Assembly: GCA_043228905.1 (NCBI GenBank)
Contig: JBHGNT010000006.1
Coordinates: forward strand, 19,468,001-19,532,000
DNA length: 64,000 nt
Reading direction: 5' to 3'
Origin: Azolla caroliniana
Lineage: Eukaryota > Polypodiophyta
Positions 22,926-36,197 of the stretch are shown here, piece by piece. How positions within the stretch are numbered: position 1 is the stretch's first letter; the number at the start of each line of letters is the position of its first letter. Under the pieces are notes generated by a model, which saw only the letters and a list, made by a program, of their open reading frames with translations, was not told the DNA's origin and did not search any database. A program made the translations under genes and the position numbers.

Positions 22926-24039
22926 ATTGAATGATAATTTCTGCCAAAGAAATAGGATAAGGTCAAACAAATAGTCATAACATCATGTCGTGATGCAAAC
23001 ATATCATGGGCCAACATTAATCGATATCAAGATCTCATGTCAATATCCCTCTAGACGTATGAGATGAGGTTCAAGATCAGATTACTATGGTAACACAAAG
23101 GTGTTTTAAAAACCATGGGGGTGACAAATGAATGTCTTTCCCTAATCTCTAGATCGATTTTTTCATGGCTACTCCCCGAGGCTCAACCATATATGTTTGT
23201 GTCACGAATAGTTTAAACACGAAAAAATGTTAACAATAAACTATGTTTTTGTGCCCACGTATGTGGTTTCGGCTCGTTAAGTCCTATTACGAGGACCCCA
23301 AAGTGCACTTAGGCCTAAAGTCTAAACATGTGTTATAGTCATACATGTATCAACAATGTTGTATGGTCTTGGTCATTTTTGAACTCGAGAACAAATGCAT
23401 TAAACACTTGAGCTAACCAATCGGTTTGCTCATTGTGAATGTTTAATGTTTTATGCGTATAAGGGATATGCGAAGGAATTTGCCCATATATGTTTTTTAA
23501 AAGAAAACATATATGTCGAGAGTCCTTATTCCCCCCTCGTTTACAACAAAACTATGTCGGTACGTTACCTAACCTCAAGTCTCACAATTATGCTAGCATA
23601 CGCCAAAGTGTAACCTAATGGTCAAGCCAAATGAGCTCTCTTTTCATAGTAGGCCCACGTGGCCCATCAAATGATTACGTCATTACGAATGCATTCCGTA
23701 ATGATGATCTCATGGTGGCAACATATCCATGTAATGAGGGAGAGATGTTGGATACGTGTGTCATAGGAGCGACCTCACATGAAGTGGGTCATGCCCTATG
23801 CTCTCAACAACATTGTGGCTATGATCGTTTCGTTATAACGCGTAGCGAAATTGAAGTGACCAACGGGGATGTCACCAAAAAAATTGTTGAAAAAAGGATG
23901 GTGACGACGCCATTCTCACAAAAATGTGACGATGGCTACCACGATCCTTTCCCCAAAAAGGACAATGTTCGATATACAAAATCACGTAATAACTAATATA
24001 CACAGTACTCGTTCAACATTTCGGCTGACAACACCTTAG
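22926..24039. other. Unassigned 1.1-kb region
   Basis: It lies between Gypsy F and Copia G. It has no similarity to the other elements that I can see. A 121-codon ATG frame at 23631-23996 contains HEVGH, but codon use and context give no support for a real gene. It could be a remnant of a host spacer or of an unrecognised element. Confidence 0.4.
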
Positions 24040-26252
24040 TTGGCATGTCTGACCTGTTCTCCGTTGTATCTACCTTTACTAGAGCAAACTCCTTCTCTTC
24101 TACTTGCTCTCAGAGCGAATGATATCTCCTCTAGCTTGGTCTTCGCGTGGTAGGCAACATTTTTTGCAAGGTGGATGGCACTCTGGTTATCGCAATGGAG
24201 TCAGTATTGCTCTTGTCGAATTCCCAACTCTCCGATAAATTCCTTCCTCCAAATTATTTCCTTACCGGCTTCCGATGCGGTCATGTACTCAGCTTCCGTG
24301 GTCGACAACACCACGGTCTTCTACAGCCTCGACTACCACAAAAAGACTCCCCCTGCATAAGTCATCACATACCTAGACGTGGATCAACTGGTATTCGCAT
24401 GAGCTGACATGTCTAAATCCGTGTAACCTTCCAATGTCCTGAGCCAAATCGTAGACACACGCTCGAGGTGCCTCATAGGTACCACAATATCCACTTGACC
24501 GCTGCCCAATGCTCTCTTCCAGGATTGCTCATATATCAGCTTATGACTCCAACTGCATAACCAATGTCTGGCCTAGTGCAAACCATTGCATACATTAGGC
24601 TTCCAACTGATGAGGTATAAGGGACCTTTGACATCTCGGCCTTCTCATCTTTCAATTTTGAACATTGGCCTTTACATAGCATACATTTTGTCGGCAGTGT
24701 CGAGCCGACCGGTTTCGCGCTTTCCATGCCGAATCTCTAGAGCACTTTTGTCACGTACTTCTCCTGTGACAACCACAACAATCTCTTTGTTTGATCCCGA
24801 ACAATGTGCAATCCCAAGATTTATTTTGCCAAACCCATATCTTTTATCGAGAACGACCTACTCAAGGCCTTCTTCAAGTTACCAATTTTCCTCGGGTCTT
24901 GTCCGACAATCAGCATGTCGTCCACATGCAACAAGAGTATGAGGAAGTCTCCTCCATCAAACTTCTTCACAAACACGCAGTGATCAGTTTGCGTTTTGTG
25001 GTACCCGTTGTCGGTCATGAAGGGTTCGAATTTTCAGTACCATTGCCAAGGTACCTGCTTTAGCCCATACAAGCTCTTCCTCAATCGGCATACCAGGTTT
25101 TCATTACCTTCCTCAATCCTTCCAGTTGGTGCATGTAAATCTCTTCCTCCAAATCTCCATGAAGGACGGTAGTCTTGACATCTAACTGCTCTACTTCAAG
25201 ATCCATGCTGGTCGCGATGCTCAACACTGTTTGGATTGATGTCATCTTCACGACTGGTGCAAACATTTCATCAAAATCGACACCCTGCTTCTATTGAAAG
25301 CCTTTCACCATGATTCAGGCTTTATACCTAGGCGGATTCCCGCCGTCTCCAGGTTTCAACTTGTATAGCCACTTATTCGTATGTGTGGTTCTCATGCAAG
25401 GAATCCATCTCCTCTTGCATGACACTTAACCACTTTCGGTTGTGGGAATCACTCTTAGCTTCTTTGAAGCTTTTCGGATCCTCCTCACCGGTTAGCAGTA
25501 CATACTCTATCTCTGAAAATATCCAGGGGGGCCTTCTCTCTCTCAATGGATATCTTCGGCCTCCATTCGGCACAATCGGTTTTTCTTTGATTTCTTCGGT
25601 CGGTTCCCCTTGGTCTTTAGTCGGTTCTTGATTTTGCTGAGTATTAAATTGGCCAACTAGGTCGTATTCGATTTCGATCGAATCGACTTCTACTCGATTC
25701 GACTGAGCATCGACTCGGCCCAATTCAGTAGTTTGAGACTTATTCTCAATCTCCCAATTGACAATCGTCTTCTCTTCCATGAAGACGATGTCTCAGCTCC
25801 TAATCAACTTCTTCTCGACAAAGTCCCATAGCCGATAGCCGAATTCATCATCGTCGTAGCCGAGAAATATACATGGCTGAGATTTCGGGTTCAGCTTACC
25901 CCTCTGGTCCTTTGCAACGTGCACATAGGCAAGACATCTGAACACCCTCAAGTATTAGTATGAAACGTATTTGCCGCTCCACACCCTAAGTTGTGGAATA
26001 TCACCATCCAAAGGTACTGAGGATGATTGGTTTATCACATGTGCTACCGTCATCGGCGCCTCAGCCTAGAACGTCTTTGGTAACTTTACATGTGCAAGCA
26101 TACTTCCGACCCTCTCCATTACGGTCTGGTTCATCCTCTCGGCCAGCCCATTAAGCGTTGGCGTCTTCGGCACAGTATACTCGAGCCAGATTCCCTACGC
26201 TCAACAATATTCTTCGAACGGTCTGCGGTATTCTCCGCCATTGTCTGCCCGT
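24040..26252 (-). pseudogene. Copia G pol fragment, broken by Gypsy C
   Basis: Minus-strand Copia of the N/B/I type. From 26252 downward: end of the integrase core (ADNGGEYR near 26240), linker with YPLRERRPPWIF (near 25530), RT with QLDVKTTVLHGDLEEEIYM (near 25150) and HVDDML (near 24920; LYVDDML in relatives), and RNase H to about 24040. Stops and indels split it. Gypsy C starts at 26253, so its remaining half should lie beyond the window. Confidence 0.87.
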
Positions 26253-26829
26253 TGTCGTGAAGATTTTTGGAAATAGTGTAAAAATCGTGTGGAACAAACA
26301 AAATCGAGAAAGTGTAATGAGCTCTCAAACATTTGTAAATAAAATAAGACTAAAGCCTAGTAACCTTTGAGTCTATACAAAGGGGTGCAAGCAAGGCTTG
26401 AACCTTGCACCTCCATGATAAGAGACAAATTAACTTACCACTAAAGCCAGTACTAAGTGCTTTAGATTTTGTATATTCTCTTTTCATATTCAATATTTCG
26501 TAGGAAGCAAACATATAAAAACCATGAGCACAAAACCATAGTTTTAACCCATGGTTTTAGCCCATAGTTTCTGCATGGAGAGACCTATAAACGCCTATAA
26601 TGGGGCTTGTGTAAGGAGGCAACTGATGTAAGTAGAAAAAAAACTTGTAATCAAAGATCCGAGTTATCCTAATGGTGATGTATCTTGTCTCATAAAACTA
26701 AAGTCAAGGGTTCAATCTCTATCTCAATCTCTCTCTATCTCTTCATCCATCTATCTATCTTCAATACTTTCTTGCTTACGTTTTTAAAAACATCGAATCC
26801 TTCCGGTCTAGGACCCCAGTGGTCCCACT
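26253..26829 (+). repeat. 5' LTR of Gypsy C (3' limit approximate)
   Basis: It starts TGTCGTGAAGATTTTTGG, matching the L LTR (TGTCGTGACGATTTTCGG on its own strand). It shares the segment ggggtgcaagcaaggcttg, the ACCATGGTTTT-type repeats and a TATA box (26586-26593). The end near 26829 is inferred by aligning the downstream TCATTTCACGAAC with the L leader. Confidence 0.78.
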
Positions 26830-26906
26830 TCATTTCACGAACACACGAGGATTTCCTCGACATCTCCGACATGAAAGAGGCGGTAGGGAGGATCTCAAGT
26901 ACAACG

Positions 26907-28163
26907 ATGGCTTCGACAGGCGGAACTCAAGGAGAGGAATTAACGAAAGGTATGGTGTCCATAGTGGAATACATGCTGAAGGTAAGAGATCGAGAAGCTT
27001 TAATCAACAAAGTTGTTGATCGTATGGTCGAGATAGCTGGACGATTTGGTGGCAAGAACATCACAAATTTCCTTGCTACCTATCGGAACGAGATGCAGCA
27101 GAGGGATGTCAACGATCTCAAACAAATTTCTAGCTTCAAACGTGTGGTGGAACCAGGGATCCGCGAGCGTGTCATCGAGATCCAAAATGAGCACACAACT
27201 TGGGTGGAGTTTGAAAAGGCGCTTCTCGCTGAATACATGCTTGAAGACGTGTCACGGATGACTCGACATACGCTAATGATGTGGATCGAGAAGAAAGGGA
27301 AGAATATGTGTGCGTCTAGAGTATATGCCGAGTTTGACCAGAAGTTCAACCGACTTCCGAGTGTTGATCAACGAGTTCTTGATGGAGATAAAGTCCTACT
27401 ATTCCTAAAGGCAGTGGATGCGAAAGATCGACATGAATTGGGCAACCTTTTGGAGGACAAAACACAACCAAATGGTTTGGTAACGAACTGGGCGGTGGTG
27501 AAGAAGGCTTGTAGCCATCTTGATAAGCATCGACAATGGCAAGAACAAACTGATATGGAGAATCCACAATCGTGGAGGAGGAAGGCGTCTATGACAATCG
27601 AGCCTAGAAGGCCGATCGAAAATTTCGACAAGAAAGCGTTGGAAGAATCCATAATCGAAGAGCTCTCTAAGACGTTTGAAGCGGTACCGTTGGCCAACTT
27701 AGGTCAATGCGAGCCCAAGGCAAAAGAAGCGTATAGATGTGTGTGGTGCGACAACTTCGAGCACTCGCAAAGGGAGTGCACTGACTTGCAAGACGCAATT
27801 CGCAAGAACGTTGTCTATTTGGACGGCAACATGATTCATTCGAGCAAGACCCGGAAGCCACTATGAGTGAACTTCGGAAGAGGCGGGCTGAAAAAGATCG
27901 TGGAAGAGGAAGATGCAAGGCATGTAGAAGCCATGCACTATGCCGCATCGGCTGGGATACAAGTTGGAAGACAGAATGTGCGACGAGTTACCGGATTGTC
28001 GGATCCAGTCGACGATAACACGAGCTTTGCGGAGGTTATGTGTGACAACTATGAAGCTCTTGTCGAAGAGAAGAGGAAAAGAACCGGTGAAGAAGATGGC
28101 ACATCAAAGCATCACAATACAAGGAATGCAGGGAAAGAAGGACAAGCCCAACCTACGCCATGA
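26907..28163 (+). pseudogene. Gypsy C gag with in-frame stops
   Basis: I take ATG at 26907 as the start, in frame with the Gag homology. The core (VEIAGRFGGKNITNFLATYRN and onward) parallels the Gag of L. A zinc knuckle CVWCDNFEHSQREC lies near 27735-27780. TGA at 27864-27866 and TGA at 28161-28163 interrupt the frame; both could come from CGA. A shift follows before the protease region. Confidence 0.85.
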
Positions 28164-28239
28164 AAAGAGATAGGAGAAACAAGCATGAAGCCCGGTGGAT
28201 CAAGCCAACCTTCTCGGATAGAAGTAAGTCGATGAATCT

Positions 28240-28992
28240 GTGAAGAAAGAAAAAGAACGAGCGGTGCCAACTTACAAGCTAAGGTCGGACATAGAAAAAA
28301 CAACCGACTTGCGGAAGGTCCTTGAGGAGAGGGTTTTAGACAGTCATGTCGACCTTACTTTGAGAGAGCTACTTGGGATCGCTAAGAAGGAGTTCCATGA
28401 TACTATCATGGACTTGATTAAGCGGAAGAGGCAACAAGCGGATGAAGAGGAGGTGAAAACAAGTGCCATAACTATGGCAAGATCGGAAGAGGAGAAAGAA
28501 GAAGAAGTGATGGCGGACAACCATTACTCTCGGCCTCATTGGGCAAGAGCGACAACGGAGACGCCAATGAAGATCGGGGAGAAGAAAGAGACCGTGGTAG
28601 CTTTGATTGACCATGGTTCGGAGATTAACCTCATGTCGACTGAAGTCTACAAAAAGGGAATATGGCCGATTAATACAAACCACAGATGGAAGATTCGAGC
28701 GGCAACAAAGGCCACGCAGGACTTGTACGGAGCTTGTCCCAATGTTAAAGTCACGATTGGGGATGTGGAGATGGATCAACACATCTTCGTGCAAGAATCG
28801 GCTTCGCATCCTGTCATCCTGGGTCAACTATATATCACATCATCCCGGATGGAGACCAAGGTGTTCGATAATGGAGCAACCTTCGCGCGAATCAAGAGTC
28901 TTGATAATCAAAGATCTATTCAATTCCTAACGGTGCGAGCTAATCATGAAAGAAATCGAGATAGTCTTGGAGGCGAATCCCCGGATTTTTAG
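28240..28992 (+). pseudogene. Gypsy C protease region
   Basis: An open segment in a different frame from gag. After a charged spacer it shows the retropepsin motif ALIDHGSEINLM (near 28600) and the later HPVILGQ block (near 28810), a normal aspartic-protease layout. It ends in TAG at 28990. Confidence 0.83.
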
Positions 28993-29162
28993 AGTGGACT
29001 ATTGAAGCATGGGGCACAAATAGTTCGAGCGATTGCAAGTCCCCACAAGGGAGTAGAGCGCGTGGATTGTGAGGAGAAGCAACATGTGTCACACCTAGTG
29101 GCACATGTAAACTAGTACTACCCGACAAGAAGGACAAGCTTCAGATACAAGACTTCGAGAAG

Positions 29163-30618
29163 ATGCTAAAAGAAGAAAACATAATAGAAAAAGAAGAGTT
29201 CGTGACTCATATTATGGAAGAAACCTCATTTAACGATACCATCGACGAAATCGAGGATGTTGTGGACTTGAGCTATCTACACGATCGTCGTGTGATTTCA
29301 GTTAGCTCCATCAACATGTATGCTATCATCGATGAATATCATCAAAACATCTTGATGAAAAAAGTTGACATCAACACAAAATATAAAACGGTGGATAGGA
29401 AGATCAAGCCAATTGTGGTTCTGCTACCGGAAGATAGTTGGCAAAAGATGAAGGAAGTCACTAACAATCCAAGCTTAAGCGATCCAAAGACAATAGGTCA
29501 TGTCTTCACCAAAGAGACGAAGGGGAAGTTACGAGTTGGAAGGGAGGATTTCCTCCTCCCTGAAGAGGAGAGAATGTTTCGCAGCATGCTTGAGAGACAT
29601 GGGAAGGCTTTCTCATTTTTCCCACAAGAAATCGGATGTGTTGATCCAAGGACAATAGAGCCGATGGTAATCTTCATGGTGCCTCACGTGCCTTGGAATT
29701 TGAAACCAATACCGGTTCCGAGAGCACACCTACTGAAGCTGATCGAGCTCTTAAAGGAGAAGGTGGATATGGGAATTTTGGAACTGTCGAATGCTCCCTA
29801 TTCTAATAGGTGGTTCACGGTGCCGAAGAAGAATGGATCATTGTGATTCATCCAAGATCTTCAACCCATCAACAAGGTGACAATTCGAAATGCTGGAATT
29901 GGTCCGAGCATGGACGAATTAGCAGAGGCATTTGCGGGCCGGTCCATCTACTCCATTGGCGATCTCTACTCCGGATATGACCAATTCCAGTTGGCAATCG
30001 ATAGTCGTGATAGTACGACCATGAGGACTCCGATCGGGCTTGTGCGGATGTGTACCTTACCTCAAGGTGCAACGAACTCGGTGGCTCATATGGTGAATGC
30101 CATGAACAAGGTCTTGAAGGATTGCATCACAGACATGACAATGCCATTCTTGGATGACATTTTGATAAAAGGATGTTTGGATGAGAAGAAACATGAATTA
30201 AAAGATAAGGAAGGGTGTAGGAAGTTCTTCGCAGATCATATGAAAGATTGTGAGAAGGTGCTTCAAAGGCTCGAATATGCGAATTTGACATTTTCGGGAG
30301 AAAAATCCGCATTCGGGCAACCGGACAACTTGGTGGTAGGTCACTTGTGTGGAGCATACGGCCGGAAGCCTTCGCCATCCAAGGTGAACACAATCCAGGA
30401 CATGAAAGAAGAATGCGTAAACCAAACGGAGGTTCGAAGGTTCCTTGGAGCATGCACGTTTTATCATATCTGGATTCCGCACTACACTCATGTCGTCGAG
30501 CCATTATATGGACTACTAAAGAAAAGAATGAAGTTCGAATGGCGAAGCAAGCATACAAACGTGATGCGAAGATTGAAGAAACTACTTCTTGAAGCTCCAG
30601 CACTAAGGAAGGCCGACT
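29163..30618 (+). pseudogene. Gypsy C reverse transcriptase, cut by Copia A
   Basis: RT text in one frame: RWFTVPKKNGSL, then TGA at 29844-29846 where CGA (Arg) is expected, then FIQDLQPINKVTIRN, SIGDLYSGYDQFQLA and the catalytic MPFLDDILI (near 30150). It ends at the Copia A insertion. Confidence 0.88.
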
Positions 30619-30998
30619 TGCTGAGAATCAAGCTCAACTTGGTCTAGTGTGTGAACTCACCTTGAGAGTGAAGAGACACTCCAACGGTCAAGAGTCACCA
30701 TTATGTAGCCACTTTGTATTCTAGCATTTAGTATGAGTCATAGAATCATATTCTATGACACATAACTTATGAGCTTTCACATTCCCCATGCTCCATGAGT
30801 CTTGTAGTTAATGAAGAGAGAGGGAGACTACATAAAGCACCCTCCTCCCACCTTGTATAATGTTGTGTCTTTCTCCTTTGTCAATATACTTTTACCTTGC
30901 GTATTCCTTGTCTCTCTCTCACTCTCTCTCTTTCTCTCATACACACACATAACTCATATCTCTTCCGCTTCACAAGAATCCATCTCTTGATTCTTTAC
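30619..30998 (+). repeat. 5' LTR of Copia A (380 bp)
   Basis: It starts TGCTGAGAATC and ends TTCTTTACA, with a CT-rich tract near the end. Bases 30735-30998 match 63322-63585 at the same length (264 bp) with about four differences. Confidence 0.88.
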
Positions 30999-31010
30999 AT
31001 GGTATCAGAG
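30999..31010 (+). other. Primer binding site of Copia A
   Basis: TGGTATCAGAGC directly after the LTR. Confidence 0.93.
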
Positions 31011-31170
31011 CAATTTGGTAGCTCAATCTAGCCCATTCACCTCATTGTGATTGTGTGTTGTGCTCCACGTCGACGACCAAGAACCGGCTCATCACTATCG
31101 TAGCTTCGCTACATAGCACGCATTCGAAGAGAGAAGAAGATGAAGAAGAATCAACACAATTAATACTAAA

Positions 31171-34100
31171 ATGGGGAGCGCTCTCCCTACCGAGAAGTTG
31201 GATCGAAACAACTTCGCATCTTGGGAGTACAAGATGCACCAATACCTTGTCAGACAAGGCTATTGGAGCTACATCAAAGGAGCGCATGAAGATTCCGACG
31301 TTCCTTATGCGCAACGCTCGGCCATGTGATGTACACAACATGGGAGCAACCGCAAGCCGCGTGATGTATTGTTTGGCGACATGTGTTCACGACCACATGC
31401 TCGGTTACATTCGAGAAGCCAAGACACCGAAGGAAGCGTGGGAAAATCTACGAAAGATTTTTGCCGCCAACACGACCGCGAGGAAGCTTCAACTCCACGA
31501 AGACATGAACAACATTCAACAAAGGGACATGTCCATCAAGACATACACCTTGAAGATCAAGGAGCTTTGCGACTCGCTCGGCTCAATAAGTGTAAGTATA
31601 GATGATAATGAGATGGTGCAAATATGCCTCGTCGGCCTCGCACCACGGTTCAGCGCGATGCGAACCGCTGTTCTAGCACGGGAGAAATCTCCCTCCTTCT
31701 TCGAGCTCCAATCAATGCTATTGGTCGAAGAAAACCACGTGTGTACAAGGAGCAATGAGTCGGAAGGCCACATGCTCTACACGTACTCTAATGGAGGAAG
31801 AGGACCAGACGAGCGAGAGGCCGATTCGGCCAAGGACAAGGCGGACGAGGTCCGACCTACGACAACAACTCCCAATTTCGGCCGCAAAACGGAGGCCAAC
31901 GAGGAACCTTCGCAAGAAGGGGGAGCTTCCACTTCGGCCCGAGCCGTCAAAACGCAACCGAATGCGGATATTGCCGAAAGCTCGGCCACCACGAAGAAGA
32001 GTGCCGAAAGAAGATGCGTGAATCGGCTTCCCCCAGCCGACAACTCACGAATTACGCACACAACTCCGACTACGAAGATCGTGGCGAAATGTATGTGCAC
32101 AACTCCGACCGTGGCGAAATGTACGGGCACAACTCCGACTACAAAGATCGTGGCGGAATGTATGCACACAACTCCGACCGTGGCGGAATGTTCATGATGA
32201 AACATAGAGCAAACTCTATGTCGGCCGCCACCTCAACTAGTGCCTCCGGTCCGGAAGACGTATGGTTCGTCGATTCCGGTGCCTCGAACCATATGACATC
32301 GCATCAAGAATGGTTCCGAGAACTTTGAGAGCCGGACCGACCCGGCTATGTCGAAACCGGAGACGACACTACGCACCCGATTCGGCACATTGGCAATGTT
32401 CCGTTCGGAAAAGAAGGTAAGCAAAATTACATTAAAAATGTCTTGCATGTACCTACCATTACGAAGAATTTGGTCTCCGTCGGCCAAATTGTAGAGCAAG
32501 GGATGCAAGTTCGATTTAATCAAGGCGGTTGCTTCACCGAAAAAGAGGGCCGACTCATCGCACGCGGACAAAGAGAGGGCCGGATGTTCATTCTCGATTC
32601 ACGCGAGATGAAATCTGCCATGTTCGCGAAAAACATGAAAGCCGACTCCGACATAGAGCTATGGCACAAACGAATCGGCTACATCAATCTCCACAAACTC
32701 AAAGCAATGAAATCCAAAGGAGTCGTCATCGGACTCCCGACATTCAAAGAGAAGGAGATTGAAGGTGTATGCAAAGTGTGCCAATTCGGCAAGCAACACC
32801 GACATCCATTCCCGAAAGAGCGGAACGTGAGCAAAGGTCTACTTGATGTAGTCCATTCCGACGTATGGGGACCGGTGCAGACGGCTACATTCGGCAGATG
32901 TCGATATTATGTGCTCTTCATCGACGACTTCTCTAGGCACACTTGGATCTACCCGATGCGGCAAAAGAGCGAAGTGTTCGGACACTTCCAAAATTTCAAG
33001 AATGAAGTCGAGAAAGCCACATGCCGACATGTACGATGCCTTCGATCGGATGGCGGCAAGGACTACTTCTCGGACGATTTCACAGCGTACCTCCGAAAGG
33101 AAGGAATTCGGCGAGAATTCACTTGCAGACACACTCCGCAACAAAACGGAGTAGCCGAGCGCAAAAATCGGCACATCCTCGAAGTAGCGCGGGCCATGAT
33201 GAACGAGAAGCATATGCCCAAGTCATATTGGGCTGAAGCTGCAAATACGACCGTCTACCTAATGAACCGGTGCACAACATCCAGTGTGCACGAGGTCACT
33301 CCGCACGAAAAATACTTCGGAAGGAAGCCGTATTTATCGCACATCCGGATATTCGGCGCGATAGCGTACGTGCACATCCCCGACGAGAAGTGTCAAAAGC
33401 TTGACCCGAAGTCGGAGAAATGTATCCTCGTAGGATACTCATTGGAGCAAAAGGGGTACAAGTGCTACAACCCCTCAACTCGAAAGTCTCGAGTAAGTCG
33501 AGACGTCATTTTTGACGAGTCTGCATCCTGGTACGCACCAGAGACAACCTCGCCTCCGACTCCGCTCAACCCAGAATCTGCCGAACAAGAGATCGAGGAT
33601 GAAGATCGCCCTACACACATGATCGAAGAAAGTCCGATCACGACCCGACTGAGCGGACCACAAGAGCCTTTGAGCGATCAAAGCACATCACGGCCTAGCC
33701 CGAAGATGCACAAAGGCAAGGCGAAAATGGCGGAATATGAAGACGATCGCTTCGACGACGATGAATCGACTCACTCACTCGACAATGAGTTCGGCGGTTT
33801 CGAGGTACCAATCGGAGCCAAGAAAGCCCTCATCTCTTCAAATGAAAAGCTTTGCCGATCCACTCGTGAAAAGAACCCCATAAGCCGATTCGGCTACAAC
33901 GATTATATGGCGTACCATTAAGCCTTTATGATGAAGGTAGCGACAGTACGGGAGCCGAAAACCTTTTCGGAAGCCGCAAAGGACCCGTGAAGGATCGAAG
34001 CAATGAACGAGGAGATGTAGGCACTACGGAAGAACGAGACGTGGGATCTCGTTCCCACCTCACCACACAAAAAGGAGATTTGATGCAGATGGATCTACAA

Positions 34101-35603
34101 GGTGAAGTATAACACCGATGGCTCCGTAAACCGCTACAAAGCTCGACTCGTAGCGAAAGGATACATTCAGACGCATGGCGTCGACTACGAAGAGACCTTT
34201 GCCCCAGTGGCAAAGATGATGACGGTACGGACCGTAATTATGATTGCCGCGGCGAAAGGGTGGCACCTCCATCAAATGGACGTCACGAATGCCTTTCTAC
34301 AAGGAGAATTAGAAGAGGAGGTGTACATGATCCAACCACCCGGCTTCAGCTCGAGCACACGTCCGAAAGCGGTTTGCCGACTCAAGAAGCCACTCTACGG
34401 CCTCAAGCAAGCACTGTGTGCTTGGCATTCGAAGATAACGCAATATCTTCATCAAATCGGCTTCTGTATGTCAAAATCGGACAACTCCCTCTACATATGA
34501 AGCGATTCCGCAAGTCTGATTGTCATCATCTTATATGTGGATGACCTAGTCATTGGAGGTGAGCATCTTGTCGAAATCACTAAGGTCAAATCCCTCCTTT
34601 CCGACAAGTTCGAGATGACGGACATGAAGGAGCTCCACTATTTCCTCGGCATCGTGGTAATTCAAACTCCGGCGGGAATCATGATCTCTCAATGGCACTA
34701 CATCCCCAACTTGTTATACAAGTTCGGGATGGCTAAGTGCAAATCTACGGCAACCCCGCTCGATCGCAATCTCAAACTAGATGCGAACTCCGGCACCAAA
34801 GCGTGTGAGCCGATTCAGTATCGGCAACTCATTGGGAGTCTCATCTACCTCACGATCACACGGCCCGATCTCAGTTATCCGGTCGGTCTCCTTATCCAAG
34901 TCATGCAAACATCGCGTGATACTCACTTGGATTGCGCTAAGCGAGTTCTACGCTACGTGAGCGGCACAATGGATTGCGGCATCCTCTACAAGACTGCGAT
35001 GCCAATACAACTCGAGGGGTACACAGACGACACGACCCGATCTCAGTTATCCGGTCGGTCTCCTTAGCCAAGTCATGCAAACATCGCGTGATACTCACTT
35101 GGATTGCGCTAAGCGAGTTCTACGCTACGTGAGCGGCACAATGGATTGCGGCATCCTCTACAAGACTGCGATGCCAATACAACTCGAGGGGTACACAGAC
35201 GCCGATTGGGCCGGCTACAAAGCTGATAGAAGATCAACCTCCGGATTTGTTTTCTCCCTCGGCAGCGGAGCAATATCCTGGAGTAGCAAGAAGCAGCCTA
35301 TCGTCGCTCTTTCGAGTACGGAGGCGGAATACAGGGGTGCAGCCGTAGCTACGTGTGAAGCCGTATGGCTCAAGAGTATTTTGAAGGATCTAGGTGTACC
35401 CATCAAAGATCCGACTTCCCTTTACTCCGACAACATGAGCAGTATCTATCTGGCTCGGAACGCGGTGTTCCACGCGCGGACAAAGCACATCGAAGTGCAC
35501 TATCACTTCATCCGAGAGCGCGTTCTGGTTGGCAATGTCGACCTACAACACATTAGCACCAATCTTCGAACAGCCGACATCTTCACCAAGCCTTAGGAGC
35601 CGA
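31171..35603 (+). pseudogene. Copia A gag-pol, heavily broken
   Basis: Starts at ATG 31171. Gag shifts frame near 31327. A zinc knuckle (CGYCRKLGHHEEEC) lies near 31967-32008. Protease WFVDSGASNHMTS is near 32265, integrase is at 32443-33921, RT with YVDDLVI is near 34535, and RNase H with TDADWAGY is near 35200. In-frame stops include TGA 32326, TAA 33919, TGA 33988, TAG 34018, TGA 34081 and TGA 34498. A 172-bp tandem duplication (about 34864-35035 and 35036-35207) shifts the frame in the RT/RNase H linker. The gene ends at the junction with Copia B (35603/35604). Confidence 0.9.
32062..32192 (+). repeat. Repeat in Copia A gag coding HNSDxxxRGxMY units
   Basis: Four units of 27 or 36 bases with the core 'cacaactccgac' and 'cgtggcg(a/g)aatgt'. 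Long and short units alternate. It lies between the zinc knuckle and protease and stays in the protease frame. Confidence 0.8.
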
Positions 35604-35682
35604 CAAGCCGGGACACGTCCAAAAGAACTGTCGGCATTTCCGTAAAGACAAGGAAACCGACGGTACCAATTCGAAGCAAACC
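35604..35682 (+). pseudogene. Copia B gag fragment left of Gypsy J
   Basis: 79 bases matching 59038-59118 of Copia I (zinc knuckle C-half, KPGH.QKNCRHFRKD). The first two Cys of the knuckle are lost at the junction with Copia A. The sequence resumes at 50792 after Gypsy J and its AAACC duplication. Confidence 0.88.
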
Positions 35683-36138
35683 TGTTACCCGGACCCGGAC
35701 AGTCAGTTTTACCGAACAAGTGGGAAAGCGTCGAAAACGGAGTCGGTTCAGATCGACTGTTCAGACCGATGATTCAGCAGTGAACGAAGAGAACTAAGTT
35801 AGTTAGATAATTTTGTAATTCTTGATAGTAAGTAGGAATAGTTCTTGATGAGAAAAGACCTTCGGTATACCTATAAAAGGGAACCGAAGGCATTGTAAGA
35901 AAGGTCGTTTATTTAGTAATATAAGTTTAAGTTAGGAATATCATGTACGGATTCTGTGTTCTTTCTATTGTCTATTTTGTTAAGTGCAATCTTCCTAATC
36001 TATAACTAAGTAATGATCACGGTAATTACCGATTAATATAGTATATTTCTGTTCGTAAAACACAATTCCTTGTTAGAACGTTGAGTAGCGACGTTCACTC
36101 TTCTGTATCGGTAGTAGTTAGTAATTAGCCGATTAACA
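35683..36138 (+). repeat. 5' LTR of Gypsy J
   Basis: TGTTACCCGGACCC to CGATTAACA. The TATA box TATAAAAG (35872-35879) lies in the loop of an 8-bp perfect palindrome, CCTTCGGT (35859-35866) and ACCGAAGG (35883-35890). Confidence 0.94.
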
Positions 36139-36197
36139 CAGAAGAAATTTGGCACGCCCGGTTACATCTGCAATTAAGCAGAGAACAAATCGAATGG

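Noticed and set aside
23631-23996. A 121-codon frame with HEVGH, like a zinc metalloprotease motif
   Set aside because: The third ligand of a metzincin (HExxHxxGxxH) is not in place, there is no signal peptide, no family match is recognised and the length is short. Chance occurrence is more likely.
36139-36165. Named tRNA primer site for Gypsy J (tttggcacgcccgg)
   Set aside because: The bases sit at the right place but I could not match them to a specific tRNA with confidence.
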